DNA from: Guyanagaster necrorhizus
Lineage: Eukaryota; Basidiomycota; Agaricomycetes; Agaricales; Physalacriaceae
Direction of reading: 5' to 3'
Assembly: GCF_019112545.1 (NCBI RefSeq)
Contig: NW_025064881.1
Location: 1,400,591-1,464,590 of the forward strand
Length of the DNA: 64,000 bases
Shown piece after piece: positions 34,201-44,906 of this stretch. The notes beneath the pieces are model-generated. The model worked only from the letters and a program-made list of their open reading frames with translations. It was not told where the DNA came from and did not search any database. The first letter of the stretch is position 1, and the number at the start of each line of letters is the position of its first letter. Position numbers and translations under genes: made by a program.

Positions 34201-35343
34201 GCCTGACCATTGGTGATCTGATTATTCATTTGCTCCGGAGAGCAGGCGATGCTGTCCTTCCGGTGCTACCTGACCTCCTCCAGGCTATGGTGAACCGTAT
34301 GGATACAGCCAAAACGGCGTCATTTATCCAGGTACGTTCTCAATTCCAAGTCCGCTTTGAATCAAGCTGAATAGCATGGACAGAGTCTCGTCATCCCGTT
34401 CGCGTTCCTGATAACACATCAGCGGGATACGGTACTGTCTTTGCTTGAATCGACAAACGCCCAAGGCCGGCCGGGTTTGGAGGTCCTGATTCATACATGG
34501 TGCGAAAATGCGGAAACGTTTCAAGGTTTCTGGCCCTCACGGATCAGCACCATGGCTCTCTCGCAACTTTTCGTCTGTGAAAGGCCGACGCTTCAGAACC
34601 TCATGGTAAAGGGCGACCTTATCGTCAAGCCGGAGACGAGAAATGGTTAGTGTCTTCAGTCGTCGGTCCGTTGTGCTGATGTTCATCTTGTTTTCAATGA
34701 CACAGTCATCATGACACGGTCACGTACAAGGACGAGTGCGCGCATTCTCCCTTCCTCCATCGGGACGACTTCCAGTGTAAATTTTGCTGACTCGTCACCT
34801 TCTGCAGCGCCCACGGAGTTCACGTCCATCGCCTTCCCCGTCAAAGCGCTCAAAATCATGATTCACGATCTCCAATCTAGCAGTGAATCAGCTACATTTG
34901 GGACCTCTGGCAGCAATCTACCAGATGCCGACGATGACGATGGTGTATGTGCTATGTCGTTTGCAGAGTCCCGGAAAGCGGTCTAACCCAAAAATAGGAC
35001 GAGGACTGGAGTGATCAAGGGGATGGCAGCAAAAGGGACGCCGAGCTGCAATATCTGTCAGATCTCATCGGACCCAAGGGATTGGCATTCGACAATGATG
35101 ATATATTCGAGGATAATGACGATGAAGATCTGAAGACTGATCCTATATCACAGATGGATATGCAGGTGGGTCTCTTTATTAATGGTTTCTCTCGGCAGCG
35201 CTGTACTGAATATATTTTAGGAACATCTCACTACTTTCCTGCGCGAATGCGCTTCGAGGAACACGTCCAATTTTTCTGCGCTGGTAGAACAATTAACTGC
35301 GGAGGAGATGGCGGTAGTCCAGGTGGTGGTTTCTCAGCAATAG
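31274..35343 (+). CDS. KAP114: Importin beta family receptor Kap114/IPO9 (1058 aa)
   Basis: Kap114/IPO9 imports TBP, histones and other cargo and acts as a histone chaperone. I rebuilt 17 exons: 31274-31382, 31444-31505, 31571-31657, 31714-31785, 31838-32059, 32116-32340, 32392-32700, 32755-32853, 32910-33171, 33224-33386, 33448-33668, 33723-34003, 34059-34331, 34384-34645, 34706-34944, 34998-35165 and 35221-35343, summing exactly in frame. Key segments: importin-N start (ATLSPNANERMSAELKLIEY), RARTISVFRQCTISLFMVKD, EFPFLQGRGFVFASQYAKLL, and the acidic C-terminal DDDDGDEDWSDQGDG typical of IPO9. Two introns are non-canonical: the first (31383-31443) is GC-AG; the second fits AT-AC (31506-31570) or, less well, a GT-AG alternative. 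Long HEAT-repeat protein of normal family length. Confidence 0.94.
31383..31443 (+). other. GC-AG intron in KAP114
   Basis: CCAG|GCGCGT ... CTCGACAG|GG, 61 nt. Using GC restores SEPGTSLALSELI, matching the conserved TxLALxxL segment of the importin-N domain. The nearest GT (31387) is in the wrong phase and leads to a stop. Confidence 0.78.
31506..31570 (+). other. Possible AT-AC intron in KAP114
   Basis: CAG|ATAAGT ... CCAAGCAC|TCT, 65 nt, joins LRQ to SASIVLRKYV, which aligns without gaps to the conserved importin-N segment LRQxAxIxLKxYV. The donor equals a consensus GTAAGT with G to A at the first base. The rival canonical reading (GTGTTT donor at 31518, acceptor TGCGAG) gives LRQISWPIVLRKYV, one residue longer, with poor splice sites. 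Confidence 0.45.
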
Positions 35344-35486
35344 ATTCTCCAGAATATCTCACATAGATCTGCCAACTTTGTTTAAAAAATAATGCCTCTA
35401 TGTATTCATGACTGCGATGATAAACAGATATATGCGTGCTCGATATTAATGTTACAGACTGATAATCAAAGTGAAGATGCTTTACT

Positions 35487-37023
35487 CTACATGGTATCTT
35501 TCCCCAGATCCCACTCTCTTACCGTTCCCCGTTTCTTGTATTCAATGTCCATGGCGCTCGTACTGCCGGAATTCCACCTGTCGCCTACAGCCTTTGAGGA
35601 AGATAGCTCCTTTTTGATCTGCTCCTTGCTTAAGCCCATCCGCTCCAGTCTCTTTTTCTCTTCTTTGTCCTCCCTTCTCACTCGGATGAGCTCAAGCATC
35701 GCGTCCCAACCCTCAAACTCAGCATTATCAATGAGCCCCGTAGCAGGGACTTTGGGTGCACTAAGAGGCGTGACATCCATGCGAGGATCATACGACTCCT
35801 CGAAATACTTGTCCATCTTTGACGGCAGCTGCACCGGGGGCTCCGGCGCAGGCGAAGCAGAAGGAGATATCGACATAGGCGAAGACAATGTCGACTCCAC
35901 AGACGGAGAGCGAGTCTTCCGTCGCTTGAAAGGTGGTGTTAGGGATCTACGGCGACTTTCGCTCTCTTGTAACTTGGCAGCAATCGAAGGTGTTTTATCC
36001 TTCGAGGCTTTGAGCTTCTGCCGTAGTTCAGCTTCCTTGGACAGGTTACGCGAATCAAACCAGTTACGGGCATCAGAGGGTGATTGGTCGCGCGCGCGCG
36101 CTGACCGCGACGAAGACCGGGATTGTTTCTGCCTAGAATCTTCCCTTATTGACGAGGGACTGCAGGTACGAGAATGAGAGCTGCGCAGACGTCTCGACTT
36201 GGAATGATGGCGTCTGCGAGTATGTCTGCGTCTATGACCATCAGAAGACCACGACCTGCTTCGGGAACGGCGTGACGTGTGTCTTGTTGAACGGCGGGAT
36301 CGATGGGAACGAGTCGTATGCCTAGAGTCGTAGTCGTCCTGATCGCTGGAGCTTCGACTGCGACTACGCCGTGACTTACGTCTCGGCTCGTCCCAACTGG
36401 CAGAATGGTGCCGTCTGCCACGATGCTCGTCGCGCGATGACGACCGCCGCCGTCGTCGTCGCCGGCTGTCCTCATCCAAATCGTCCCCATTCCATGTCTC
36501 CCATTCCCTGTGCTTCCTCTTTCTATCACCCGTCCGTCCATCCCATCTGTCCCAGCTCTCATTCTCAGCAGACTTCCGACCATCCATATTAGTCCGTCGG
36601 GCAGCAACCGCCTCCTCCGCACGCGCACGGCGTTGCTTCCTCTGTAACTCCTCCTTCTCCCTCTGTATCTCCTGAGCGGAAAGAGCCTGCGCTTTTAGAA
36701 TGGTCTTGTTATGTTCGTCCGTGCTTCGAATGATAGAGGACAGGAATCGCTTGTTAGTCTTTGGGGCATTACTATCTGAACTGTAATTTTATGTCAATAT
36801 TGAAGTCCCCGAACAAGGTTCTTACGACTCACAGTTGGCTGGAAAGGTAGGCGCGGATACCTTGTTGGCCGTACCGTTCAGCCCTCTTTTTGGCATCTTT
36901 AATCAACAGTTCGGCAACATGACGGTCCAAGTCTTCGTCAGTTACTGTAGACGACACAGAGGTGCCCATAGATGCCCTCACAAGGTTTGACACCACCGAG
37001 GATAGCGACGACGACGACGCCAT
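35487..37023 (-). CDS. RS-repeat nuclear protein, probable splicing-associated factor (494 aa)
   Basis: Two exons: 36833-37023 and 35487-36780, with a 52-nt intron (GTGAGT...TTACAG). The N-terminal 120 residues hold a conserved-looking helical segment (DLDRHVAELLIKDAKKRAER, then KRFLSSIIRSTDEHNKTILK). From about residue 150 the protein is dominated by Arg/Ser and His/Arg runs (RSRSRSSSDQDD, SRRSRSRSWSSDGHRRRH), as in SR proteins and SRRM-like factors, followed by a Ser/Pro region and a C-terminal charged part ending KRGTVREWDLGKDTM. No RRM or zinc finger is visible, so it is not a classical SR protein. Role in pre-mRNA splicing is inferred from composition. Its stop lies 143 bp from the convergent KAP114 stop. 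A (CG)n run occurs at about 36092-36101. Confidence 0.75.
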
Positions 37024-37765
37024 CGTGAACGTTGACTCCTAAGTACAAAAGCAGCACCAATTCCAAGTGGTCGGTATTTGGCTTTATTTGTGAACTGTGG
37101 CAATTAACATCGACTGCCGATTTACAAGTCTTCAAACTCATAAGTATATTAAATTTAAATCTACCGAAGCACCGACAGTGCTAGTACTGTTCCGCTCAAA
37201 ATGAAAGGGAATCAAGCTCTATGACTTATAATCCAGCCACCCGTAACTTCCATCCTGGCCAATCAGAAGGCGCGCTTGCCTTGGCACGCCATTTACCATC
37301 CCCCTTCAGCTAACGGGGATGACTTTAATGTATTGAATGATATCTCTACTTAGTACCTAACACTGGCTATAAGGGTAACAGCGAATAACTAAATTCATAA
37401 TATACTAAGCTGATTGAGCGAGATCGTAGAATCCTCCCATGTATATATATGTACGCAAACATCATGCCTTTTGAGAATTATTGAATGATGAATGCAGTGG
37501 AGGTGAGCCAATAACAGGATATCAAAGGATGGTTAGAGGACAATGATGCGTGACTCGATACTTTTAAAAGATGATGATGCAGGTGATGTACAAGTGATGA
37601 TGTATCGTTATGGTCATGAAAGGGCGTCGTGACACGGTCAAGGCAATATGCCATCCTTAGTGGAATGATACATGTGGACCGGAGGCATGGAAAGAAGATT
37701 GTGCGCGCATAACATATAGATTGGAAAGTGTTTTCCCGCGGGGATAAGTCTGCTGTTCGATTGGG
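37024..37765. other. Intergenic, 740 bp
   Basis: AT-rich; promoter of the RS protein on the right-hand start at 37023 and 3' flank of the F-box gene. No ORF or RNA gene supported. Confidence 0.4.
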
Positions 37766-39151
37766 TCACCTCGCTAAAAGAGAAAAAGAGATTAGAAAAT
37801 GTGGCGTTTTCCATAGGACTAAGCGTACCATCCATGTACGGAACACCCTAATATCCGGCGTTATTCGAAGCTCAAGACCCCGGAAGGCGCAGGCCATCTG
37901 CAGGGATGGGAAGAGCGGGTGCTGTTCACCACCCCAAAGATGAACCGTGACAGCCTTGAGGGACTTCTGAGTCTTGACAGTCTCAATGACTGATTGCAGC
38001 GCAGTCATCTTGTTAAGCCCGAACGCGATGTGCTCCAGGCGTTCTGAGACCTTTTTGAAGAGCAGGGGTGATACGAGTGGTCGTTCCACACTGACCTGCC
38101 GTAAATGCGGGCAACGATGCAAGGAACGTGCCGTGTCTTGCCAACAGACAGGAAGCGAGACAGATTCCAGAGTGTTTCCGTGGGTGTCGACGAAATACTC
38201 GAGGAACTGCATGGACGGTTCTTGAGCGATGCCAAGCACACGGAGACTGCCGACAGAATGATGTAGTAGCCAATCCATGAAATCTAGTGACGGAAAGGTT
38301 TGGAAGTTCATGTGGAGCTCGCGGAGGGCGCAGGGGAAAGGGGGGAGGGTGTCAGAGGGTAGCTCTGGGGCATTGCCACTAAGAGCCAGAGACTTGAGCG
38401 ATGGCCACACGGTGAGCAACTGGGAAATGGAATGGCTATTTTCGGACCAGTTAGAGAACTGGAGGGCGGAGAGGGCAGGACCGCATTGGAGAAGGGATAG
38501 GGTGCTCTCGTCAAAGGAAGGGGCAGGGCGTCGCATGCGAAGGGAGTCCGGAGAACCAATGATATCCTTGCCAGGTGACACAGAACCATACAGAGCCAAG
38601 TTTAGCTCGAACAGGTTCGGGCAGAGGACAACCGCCTGAGCAAATGACTGCTCGGCGATACCAAAAGGCTGGTTGTGATCCAGTATGACTCGCATCCGTA
38701 CAACTGCTTGGCCAAGCATACGACCTTGTTCCGTGATGGGGTCGACTGCGTTCTGGAAGGAGAGACAAGCCGACTGGGTGCGCAGAGTAACGTTATGGAA
38801 GAGCAGCTTCTGAGCGGCTGCAGACCACTCCCTGCAGACGAGGGAACAGGCCTTGAGCAATGAATAGTCGATGTCGAAGGCCGCATCGTAGAACGCCATC
38901 TCCATAATAGTCATGACGATTTCCAGTGGCATGCGAGACTTGGGTGGACGCGACATGCACGGAGAAGGAGCGGTACGTGAAGACCTAGGAGAGTTGGCAA
39001 GGACGATATCGAAGGAGATGTCGTGTTCAAGAACCTAACACGAAATATAGTTAACGAGAGGAATATTGAAAAATATGAGGAGACGACTCACTCGTTGCTG
39101 AGCACCGGTGAAGATATTTAAGGTGGGGAGAAAGGCAAAACCCATACCCAT
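37766..39151 (-). CDS. F-box protein (442 aa)
   Basis: Two exons: 39092-39151 and 37766-39034, with a 57-nt intron (GTGAGT...GTTAG). The upstream ATG at 39151 adds MGMGFAFLPTLNIFTGAQQR before the F-box; the internal ATG at 38956 is the alternative start. The F-box is degenerate but readable: MPLEIVMTIMEMAFYD, then SLLKACSLVCREWSAAAQKLLFHNVTL. The rest is Leu-rich with LRR-like spacing (LKSLALSGN, ALRELHMNF, LRVLGIAQ), as in the large F-box families of agaricomycetes. Such proteins act as substrate receptors of SCF ubiquitin ligases through Skp1. The substrate is unknown. A second F-box gene of a different subfamily lies at 44.9-46.2 kb. Confidence 0.8.
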
Positions 39152-42100
39152 GTCGGTAAGTCAGGTGTGAAGCAAGAAGGTAGTTAGTTCAAATCGTAGG
39201 GCAAGCCAAGGTCGGCCTAGGGAGCTGTAGGCAGAGGCGGAAGGCACGACACAGGGAAGAGGCCGCTTATATAGAAAGTGAACGACTCCTTGTCAGCGCA
39301 AGACAAGTACCGAATTGAGATTATGACCGTGAAACAACAAAAGGAAGAAGACGCCGCCGAAATCAGCCTATGAATAGATATGGATCGTTTTCGATCGTGT
39401 GAACTATCCAAATATCTGGGTCGAATATTCCCCTTTTGGACGTGCCACGGCGATCTATCCTACGAACCCAATCTCCGGCCACGCGCTGACTCCAAGTGGG
39501 CGACGAGGGCATTCAAGCGAGCAATCCATTTGCCACTGTCTATCCAGCATCCCCACCCCTTTCCCCCCAAATGTAGAGCCTCTGAAAACACGGATCTTAC
39601 GTTTTTCATCCTTGCCGCTGTTTACGACATCCTCGACCAGTGCCGAGCCTCTAACTTGGGACGAACCTTAATGAACCGCATATTCTACTCAGAAAACACG
39701 CGCCCGGAAAAAAAAAAAAAAGGTGGCTTCTCTAATTACCGCCTTTTCCTGATTGGCTACTGAACCCTAAAACATATCATTCCGTCTTAAATCATCCCGA
39801 ATTGGAATGTCATAACGACGGCGCGCCGAGGTTTCTACATTCTCCGTCCAGCTCAGATGATATCTCCATCCGTTCAGAGCCATCATGATTTTCCCGTCAT
39901 GCACAGCTTTGTCCCTGTATTTCCTGTCCCACCCCGTCGGACGCATACCAATGGATTTCTATTCTCATTTTCCGGACTAGCCCCGTCTGCCACCGAGTTC
40001 TGCCACCGAACTCTAGATGGATCGATAAGTAGTAATTCCAAGGAACGACTACGAGGAATAACAGGGATCCCGCGATACTTTGCCGGATAGTCTAAAACTC
40101 CCATTGCCTTGGGGTCATCTCGTCCTTGTGCTGTTTATCACGACTCCCGACTCCCGACGTAATTGAGGCCTTCCTCTGACGATTGTGTCAGACTTTAACT
40201 TGAGGTTCCTCCTCCCAAGAGTAGTCATACCCTCCTTTATGCTCTTTTCCAGAGCCGTTCGTACGGATGTGGCGCATTCTGTGCGTTCCACTTGGAATCT
40301 TGGGGTCGACCTTTATCCAACTATTATTTGTCCTTCTTGTCAGCGCATCTGTCCTCGAAAAGGTACAATGCACCCGGGCCTCGCAACCAGTCTGTCGTCG
40401 TTGTCAACATGTTTCTCACAGACGGGTTCTGACGGATGGAAACTTTGCAAAGTCAGCCCACCCTGGATCTGAAATTCCAGGTCGGTCCCGGTAGTTGTCT
40501 AGCATCATGTCGTTCGTACCTTTCATTACCCTTTCTCTTCCTTAGATAGACGTGTGCATCCATCTAAACCTTTTGACATTTGAATACGCTGACTCGACGT
40601 GTATCATCCCATGCTGTGACAAAGTGCGGCCCCACCGCGGTCCGCCACATTCGCTAAGATACTATTGCAGTGACCAAACTTCGACAGAGGCCATAGCTTC
40701 CACCATTCCATACTGTTCACTACTTCCACAGCTAATAACTAAGGTATTTCTCTCTGCGAGTGCACAGAGGAATAGTGCGCCACCGCCTCTAGAACCTCTA
40801 CGCCGGGGAATCATATCCGTGTATTGGTTCCAAGTTCCTTACCGGAGGACGAATACCCTATCATTGTTCCCTGTATACCTAGGGGTCTTTATCACATTTT
40901 GGGGTGTGAGCGAAGAACTCGGAGCAGACTGCACTTTGTGAGAAACTGAGCACCAGCGATGCGGCTCCAAACTCAAAGCTAGACCTGAGAGCATGGTACA
41001 GAATTCCACTGCGATCATGCCTTCCTCCGTGAACCGAATAAACGTGGCGCAAGAAAGCCCCAAGTGCCTCAGTGCCTGTATCAAATTCCACACTCGACTG
41101 GTCCTTCATACAGGGCGACAGCAAAAAAAGACACGATCATTATCTTTGACAAGAGAAGTGTGCCTAAGGATGCTGTTGGTCGTATCCGAAAGATAAACTC
41201 ACGAGCACCAGTGGGAGTCCACTCTCGTTAATGGAGAGAATTTGTCTGCACCCGAGTCACCGATGACTGGCCGGAAATCGAAGACGAGAAAATACAGCTT
41301 TGCGCGGGTTCGATAACCGCTCGTCTCGGCGTCCCTGCGAGCTCTGTGCAGTTTGTGCGCCCGACGGACTCGGTGCCCCGCAGTGCTCAGAGACTAGAAC
41401 TCGGACTAGAAGGCCACGCACAGACGCCGTTTCAACAACCTGACATTATTTTCCACGACAATTGGGTGGCGTTGGAGCGATGAGAGGAAGGGGGCCGCCG
41501 GGAGAAATCAACAGCTGGCGATTCTATGTCTGCCGACGGTTCAAGGAAAAGCACTGAACATATTTCGCGGCTGGCAATCCGTTCTCAATGTGGAGCGTTC
41601 CAGGCCTACATGCAGAAAAGGAAGTACGCGCTGCCGAATGATCTTTGTATCATTGACAGACAATACATACTTTGTAGGTAGGCAAGGACCAAGGCATCAT
41701 TGACTTATGGAAGAGTTACTTCCGAAAGGTGAAGGGACTGTCACATTTCGGGTAGTATCCAAAACATTCCCAGACGGGTGGTTGAACACCGCAAGACAAC
41801 TAAGGCAAGGTGTATACTGGACCGATGATAGCTCAATCAGTTGGACGAACGTTGACAGACGAAATCATTACCCCACCACCTGGCCGGCCACAGTACGGAT
41901 AAGAACGTATTCATAAGTACATAGACGTGAGGAGACTTGAGATCGCAGCAAGATGAATAGCCAAGCGTTGCTGAGAACGAGACTTGTAGACAGTATCTGG
42001 GGTAAAGAGGATCAAGTCAAGAACAGAACCAGAGTTAACAATGTATCTTGAAGTAGAGCTTGACGCAATGATGTCCTGCACCGATAACGATCGATTAGAG

Positions 42101-42483
42101 CCTTTCGTTCCTTTCATTCCAAGCATACACTCACGGCCAAAGGCACGACTACCTGAAAAGGCGAGTTCCATTGCTCACAACGCCGCAAACGCATGTGGAT
42201 GCCTGCATGCATTGCATTCTCTTCCCTCGAGAACTCAATGTAGACATCGCGATGAGATAGGAATAGAGCTCGGTGACTCAGAAATTAGAATGCCCGAGCG
42301 AAGTGGGAGTGAAGAATTGAACGGCATTCAGCGATGACAGCATGGCTGTATGCTGCAATAGGGATAAGAGCGGATCGTCTGGAGATCGCATTTCTAAAAC
42401 TTACTTACTTTCCAATCAGTTCCGAAGAAATGTTTATAATACATGTACACGCCATAATACACATTCAGCAATCTTATCGACGT
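39152..42483. other. 3.3 kb gene-poor stretch
   Basis: No recognised gene. It contains an A15 tract at about 39709-39720 and one splice-independent open segment at 41233-41484 (+), about 83 codons ending in TGA with no start codon at its head, translating to ordinary-looking protein (GVPASSVQFVRPTDSVPRSA). It may be a last exon of an unrecognised gene or chance. No transposon protein, long terminal repeat or tRNA was found. Confidence 0.35.
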
Positions 42484-42863
42484 TCAGTACATCTCCAAGC
42501 TCATTCCGTCGTGAATTTCGTAGTCAGAGAGGGTAATGTGGTCCTTGTAGATGGTGTACCTGCTCGAAAAGTGAGTCGGGTCGGGGATGCAGAGGCGGAT
42601 TGGCTGCACCATTTCTTCAGCTGGATCTTGGTGTGATCAGTTCCGGTTTGAGCAGCAATTAGTTTTTTGAGGTCCCCAACGGTGTCATCGGGGCTACACT
42701 TGACGCGAACTGCAGTTCGCAGTCAGATGAAATGATACAGGGTACGTTGAGCGGTGACGGCTGACCTTTGCGTCCAAGACGATCGTTGGCGATAACCTGC
42801 AGGCGTCGTCAGCGTCCATTACAGCAAATATAGCACCGAAAGGCGTACCTCAATCAATGCCAT
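42484..42863 (-). CDS. HUB1: Hub1/UBL5 ubiquitin-like splicing modifier (73 aa)
   Basis: Hub1/UBL5 is a ubiquitin fold protein that binds HIND motifs of spliceosomal proteins (Snu66, Prp38) non-covalently and affects use of weak splice sites. The gene is split into four small exons: 42849-42863, 42766-42796, 42610-42709 and 42484-42559, with introns of 52, 56 and 50 nt. The sum is 222 nt, exactly 73 codons plus stop, the invariant family length. The protein begins [20 protein letters not shown], contains [29 protein letters not shown], and ends [12 protein letters not shown]: the typical Tyr at the tail replaces the di-Gly of ubiquitin. The first exon is only 15 nt. Diverges from COG8 across 176 bp. 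Confidence 0.95.
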
Positions 42864-43039
42864 GTCGAACACGGAAGTATGATGATTGTTGAGGAATAAG
42901 CTGTTGTCGTCGTTCAACAGTTGTCAACAACACCATATTTGCTTCCACGACGATCATGGCATAGGTCGACGGTGAGTAGCCCCTCGTTTTCGCTGTTGGA
43001 TGTGCTTAGAATGGCTGCCGGACAGTGACGACGACAAGA
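42864..43039. promoter_or_regulatory. Short divergent promoter, HUB1 / COG8
   Basis: 176 bp between start codons of oppositely directed genes. No TATA box seen. Shared regulation is inferred from spacing. Confidence 0.5.
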
Positions 43040-44833
43040 ATGGAGGAATCAGTGCAGCAGACGAGCGAGGACCTCGACGGAACACAGACCACGTTGACCG
43101 AGTTATTGGGAGCCCCAGAGCTCACATCTGCGTCGTCGCAGGCATACTTGTCGTATTTGACGACGCTTTCCTTGCCGAGTCTACTGGCAGAGCCCACGTT
43201 GTTGCAGACTCAGTCGCATCACCTTACCTCAAGCCTCACTTCCTTGACCCATACTTCTTACCCGACCTTTCTCTCCTTACACAATACCACATCCTCACTT
43301 TCCGAGTCCTTGGATGCCCTCTCTTCGTCTCTCGATGCTCTGGTCAACGAAAGCTTGCCAGCTTTAGAGGAGAGCGCGTCTGATTGGCGCGACAGCACGG
43401 ACACAGTTCTCGCCGAACGGAACAAGGCGCGCGTCGTGCTAGAGCAGCATGACAAAATACGTGATCTACTCGATATCCCCGTCCTCATTGACACCTGCGT
43501 GCGTAACGGGTACTTTGCCGAGGCGCTGTCTCTTGCGTCCCACACACACTCCTTATACTCGTCCTCCAGTTCACCTCCGTCGATTCTCACTTGCATAGTA
43601 TCCGAAGTCCGCAATTCCATAACACAAATGCTTTTCTCGCTGCTCTCTACATTGCACGAACCGAACCGGAAACTACCCGCGCTATGGAAAGCAGTTAATT
43701 TTCTTCGGAAAATGGATGTTTTTGATCCGGAAGATGGAGTTGAGTCAGAGGAACAAATCGCATTAGCGTTCCTCGGGGGTAGAGAGGCGTGTTTGAAGGC
43801 CTCGTTGGAGGGTTGCAATCGTGACATTCAACGTCTCGTCGGCTTGAGCTCTGCCGAAGTCAGGGAAAAGGATAAAGAGGACTTGACGCGGTACCTCAAA
43901 AAATACATCGACATATGGAGGGAATGCGTCCATGATATTATCACGCAATATTCGACAATATTTCTTGAACGGCCAACGTCCACCGCGACTTCTCCAGCTC
44001 CAGCTCCAGCTCCAGCTCCGTCATTACATTCCCTATTGGTCACGTATGCGTCCCATTCTCTCCATAAACATCTGCTTCCCCTCCTTCGAATCACTTTACC
44101 TCGTATACCCCTACCCTCCCTATCCTCCCTACTAACACAACTGACGTATTGTGCAACGGCGTTCGCTCGTGTCGGCTTCGATTTCCGAGGTGTTCTTGGG
44201 GACTTGTTCTCGGGTGCTGTCTTGAGCTCTGTCACCGAGGAACTCCAAGCGGCGACGTCTAAATGGGTGGCTTTGTTTAAACAGAAAACCGGCCGGCCAG
44301 TATCCGCCACATCAACGCATACGAAAAATATGGTTCCACCTTCTGAATGGCTCGTGTCGCCAATGGTCGTTGCTTCACCACCCTCGTCTTCCCAGTCCTC
44401 CTCGACGGCTCCAGCACATGTACCTCCTCATATATTGGTGTCGTACCCACCGTTGGCGCAGTATACGAACGCACTATTGTCCACTCTCAATAGTCTTCGC
44501 TTGCTAGCGCCGACGTCTATTGCGTTAGCCCTTCTAGCCAAGCTGGAGGATTTTTTGTCCGAGGCTGGCGAGATGCTTCTGCGTTATGTTAAAAACGTCG
44601 TTGGGCTTCAGGGACAAGAGGCGAAAATATCTGAGGCAGTCGGTGATGTTTACTTTAATATTTTTGTGCCGTTCATGAAGCGTGCTCTCGGCGAGGGTGT
44701 ATATGGTTTGACTATGGATAAGTGCGAGGTTTCAGGGAGGGACACGGAAAAGACGGAGAGAGGTTCTTTGGACAAGGTGATCAGAGATTGGGAAGGCTGG
44801 CTGGAAAGCAGAAAGGCCAGCATAGGACAGTAG
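43040..44833 (+). CDS. COG8: Conserved oligomeric Golgi complex subunit 8 (597 aa)
   Basis: COG8 (Dor1 family) is a lobe-B subunit of the COG tether that retrieves Golgi glycosylation enzymes in retrograde vesicles. Intronless, from ATG 43040. The N-terminal Dor1-type segment is clear: SQAYLSYLTTLSLPSLLAEP, then SLSESLDALSSSLDALVNES, HDKIRDLLDIPVLIDTCVRNGYFAEALSLASH and LRKMDVF. A Pro-Ala repeat (about residues 320-330) comes from a tandem CCAGCT repeat at 43994-44018. The middle helices (LLPLLRITLPRIPLPSLSSLL, then CATAFARVGFDFRGVLGDLF) and C-terminal part are family-like. The 5' end has several in-frame starts before the conserved region; the one after the divergent promoter was chosen. Confidence 0.93.
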   Translation: MEESVQQTSEDLDGTQTTLTELLGAPELTSASSQAYLSYLTTLSLPSLLAEPTLLQTQSHHLTSSLTSLTHTSYPTFLSLHNTTSSLSESLDALSSSLDALVNESLPALEESASDWRDSTDTVLAERNKARVVLEQHDKIRDLLDIPVLIDTCVRNGYFAEALSLASHTHSLYSSSSSPPSILTCIVSEVRNSITQMLFSLLSTLHEPNRKLPALWKAVNFLRKMDVFDPEDGVESEEQIALAFLGGREACLKASLEGCNRDIQRLVGLSSAEVREKDKEDLTRYLKKYIDIWRECVHDIITQYSTIFLERPTSTATSPAPAPAPAPSLHSLLVTYASHSLHKHLLPLLRITLPRIPLPSLSSLLTQLTYCATAFARVGFDFRGVLGDLFSGAVLSSVTEELQAATSKWVALFKQKTGRPVSATSTHTKNMVPPSEWLVSPMVVASPPSSSQSSSTAPAHVPPHILVSYPPLAQYTNALLSTLNSLRLLAPTSIALALLAKLEDFLSEAGEMLLRYVKNVVGLQGQEAKISEAVGDVYFNIFVPFMKRALGEGVYGLTMDKCEVSGRDTEKTERGSLDKVIRDWEGWLESRKASIGQ

Positions 44834-44906
44834 TTCGTTTTAATTTATTTTTGGATGGAAACACATGGGGAAGCTGAAAGTTAACTTCCTTACAGAGATG
44901 AAGGTA

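Noticed and set aside
39380..39763. 127-codon open frame ending in a poly-A/Lys stretch
   Set aside because: No family, no splice context; its Lys run comes from an A-tract.
40267..40494. Open frame starting with a hydrophobic leader (MWRILCVPLGILGSTFIQ)
   Set aside because: Signal-peptide-like start but the rest has no conserved pattern and no supported second exon; likely chance.
41280..41345. tRNA-like GGGTTCGAT motif
   Set aside because: A T-loop-like motif is present, but no acceptor, D or anticodon stems can be paired around it.
43000..43383. Plus-strand open frame overlapping COG8
   Set aside because: Out-of-frame shadow of COG8.
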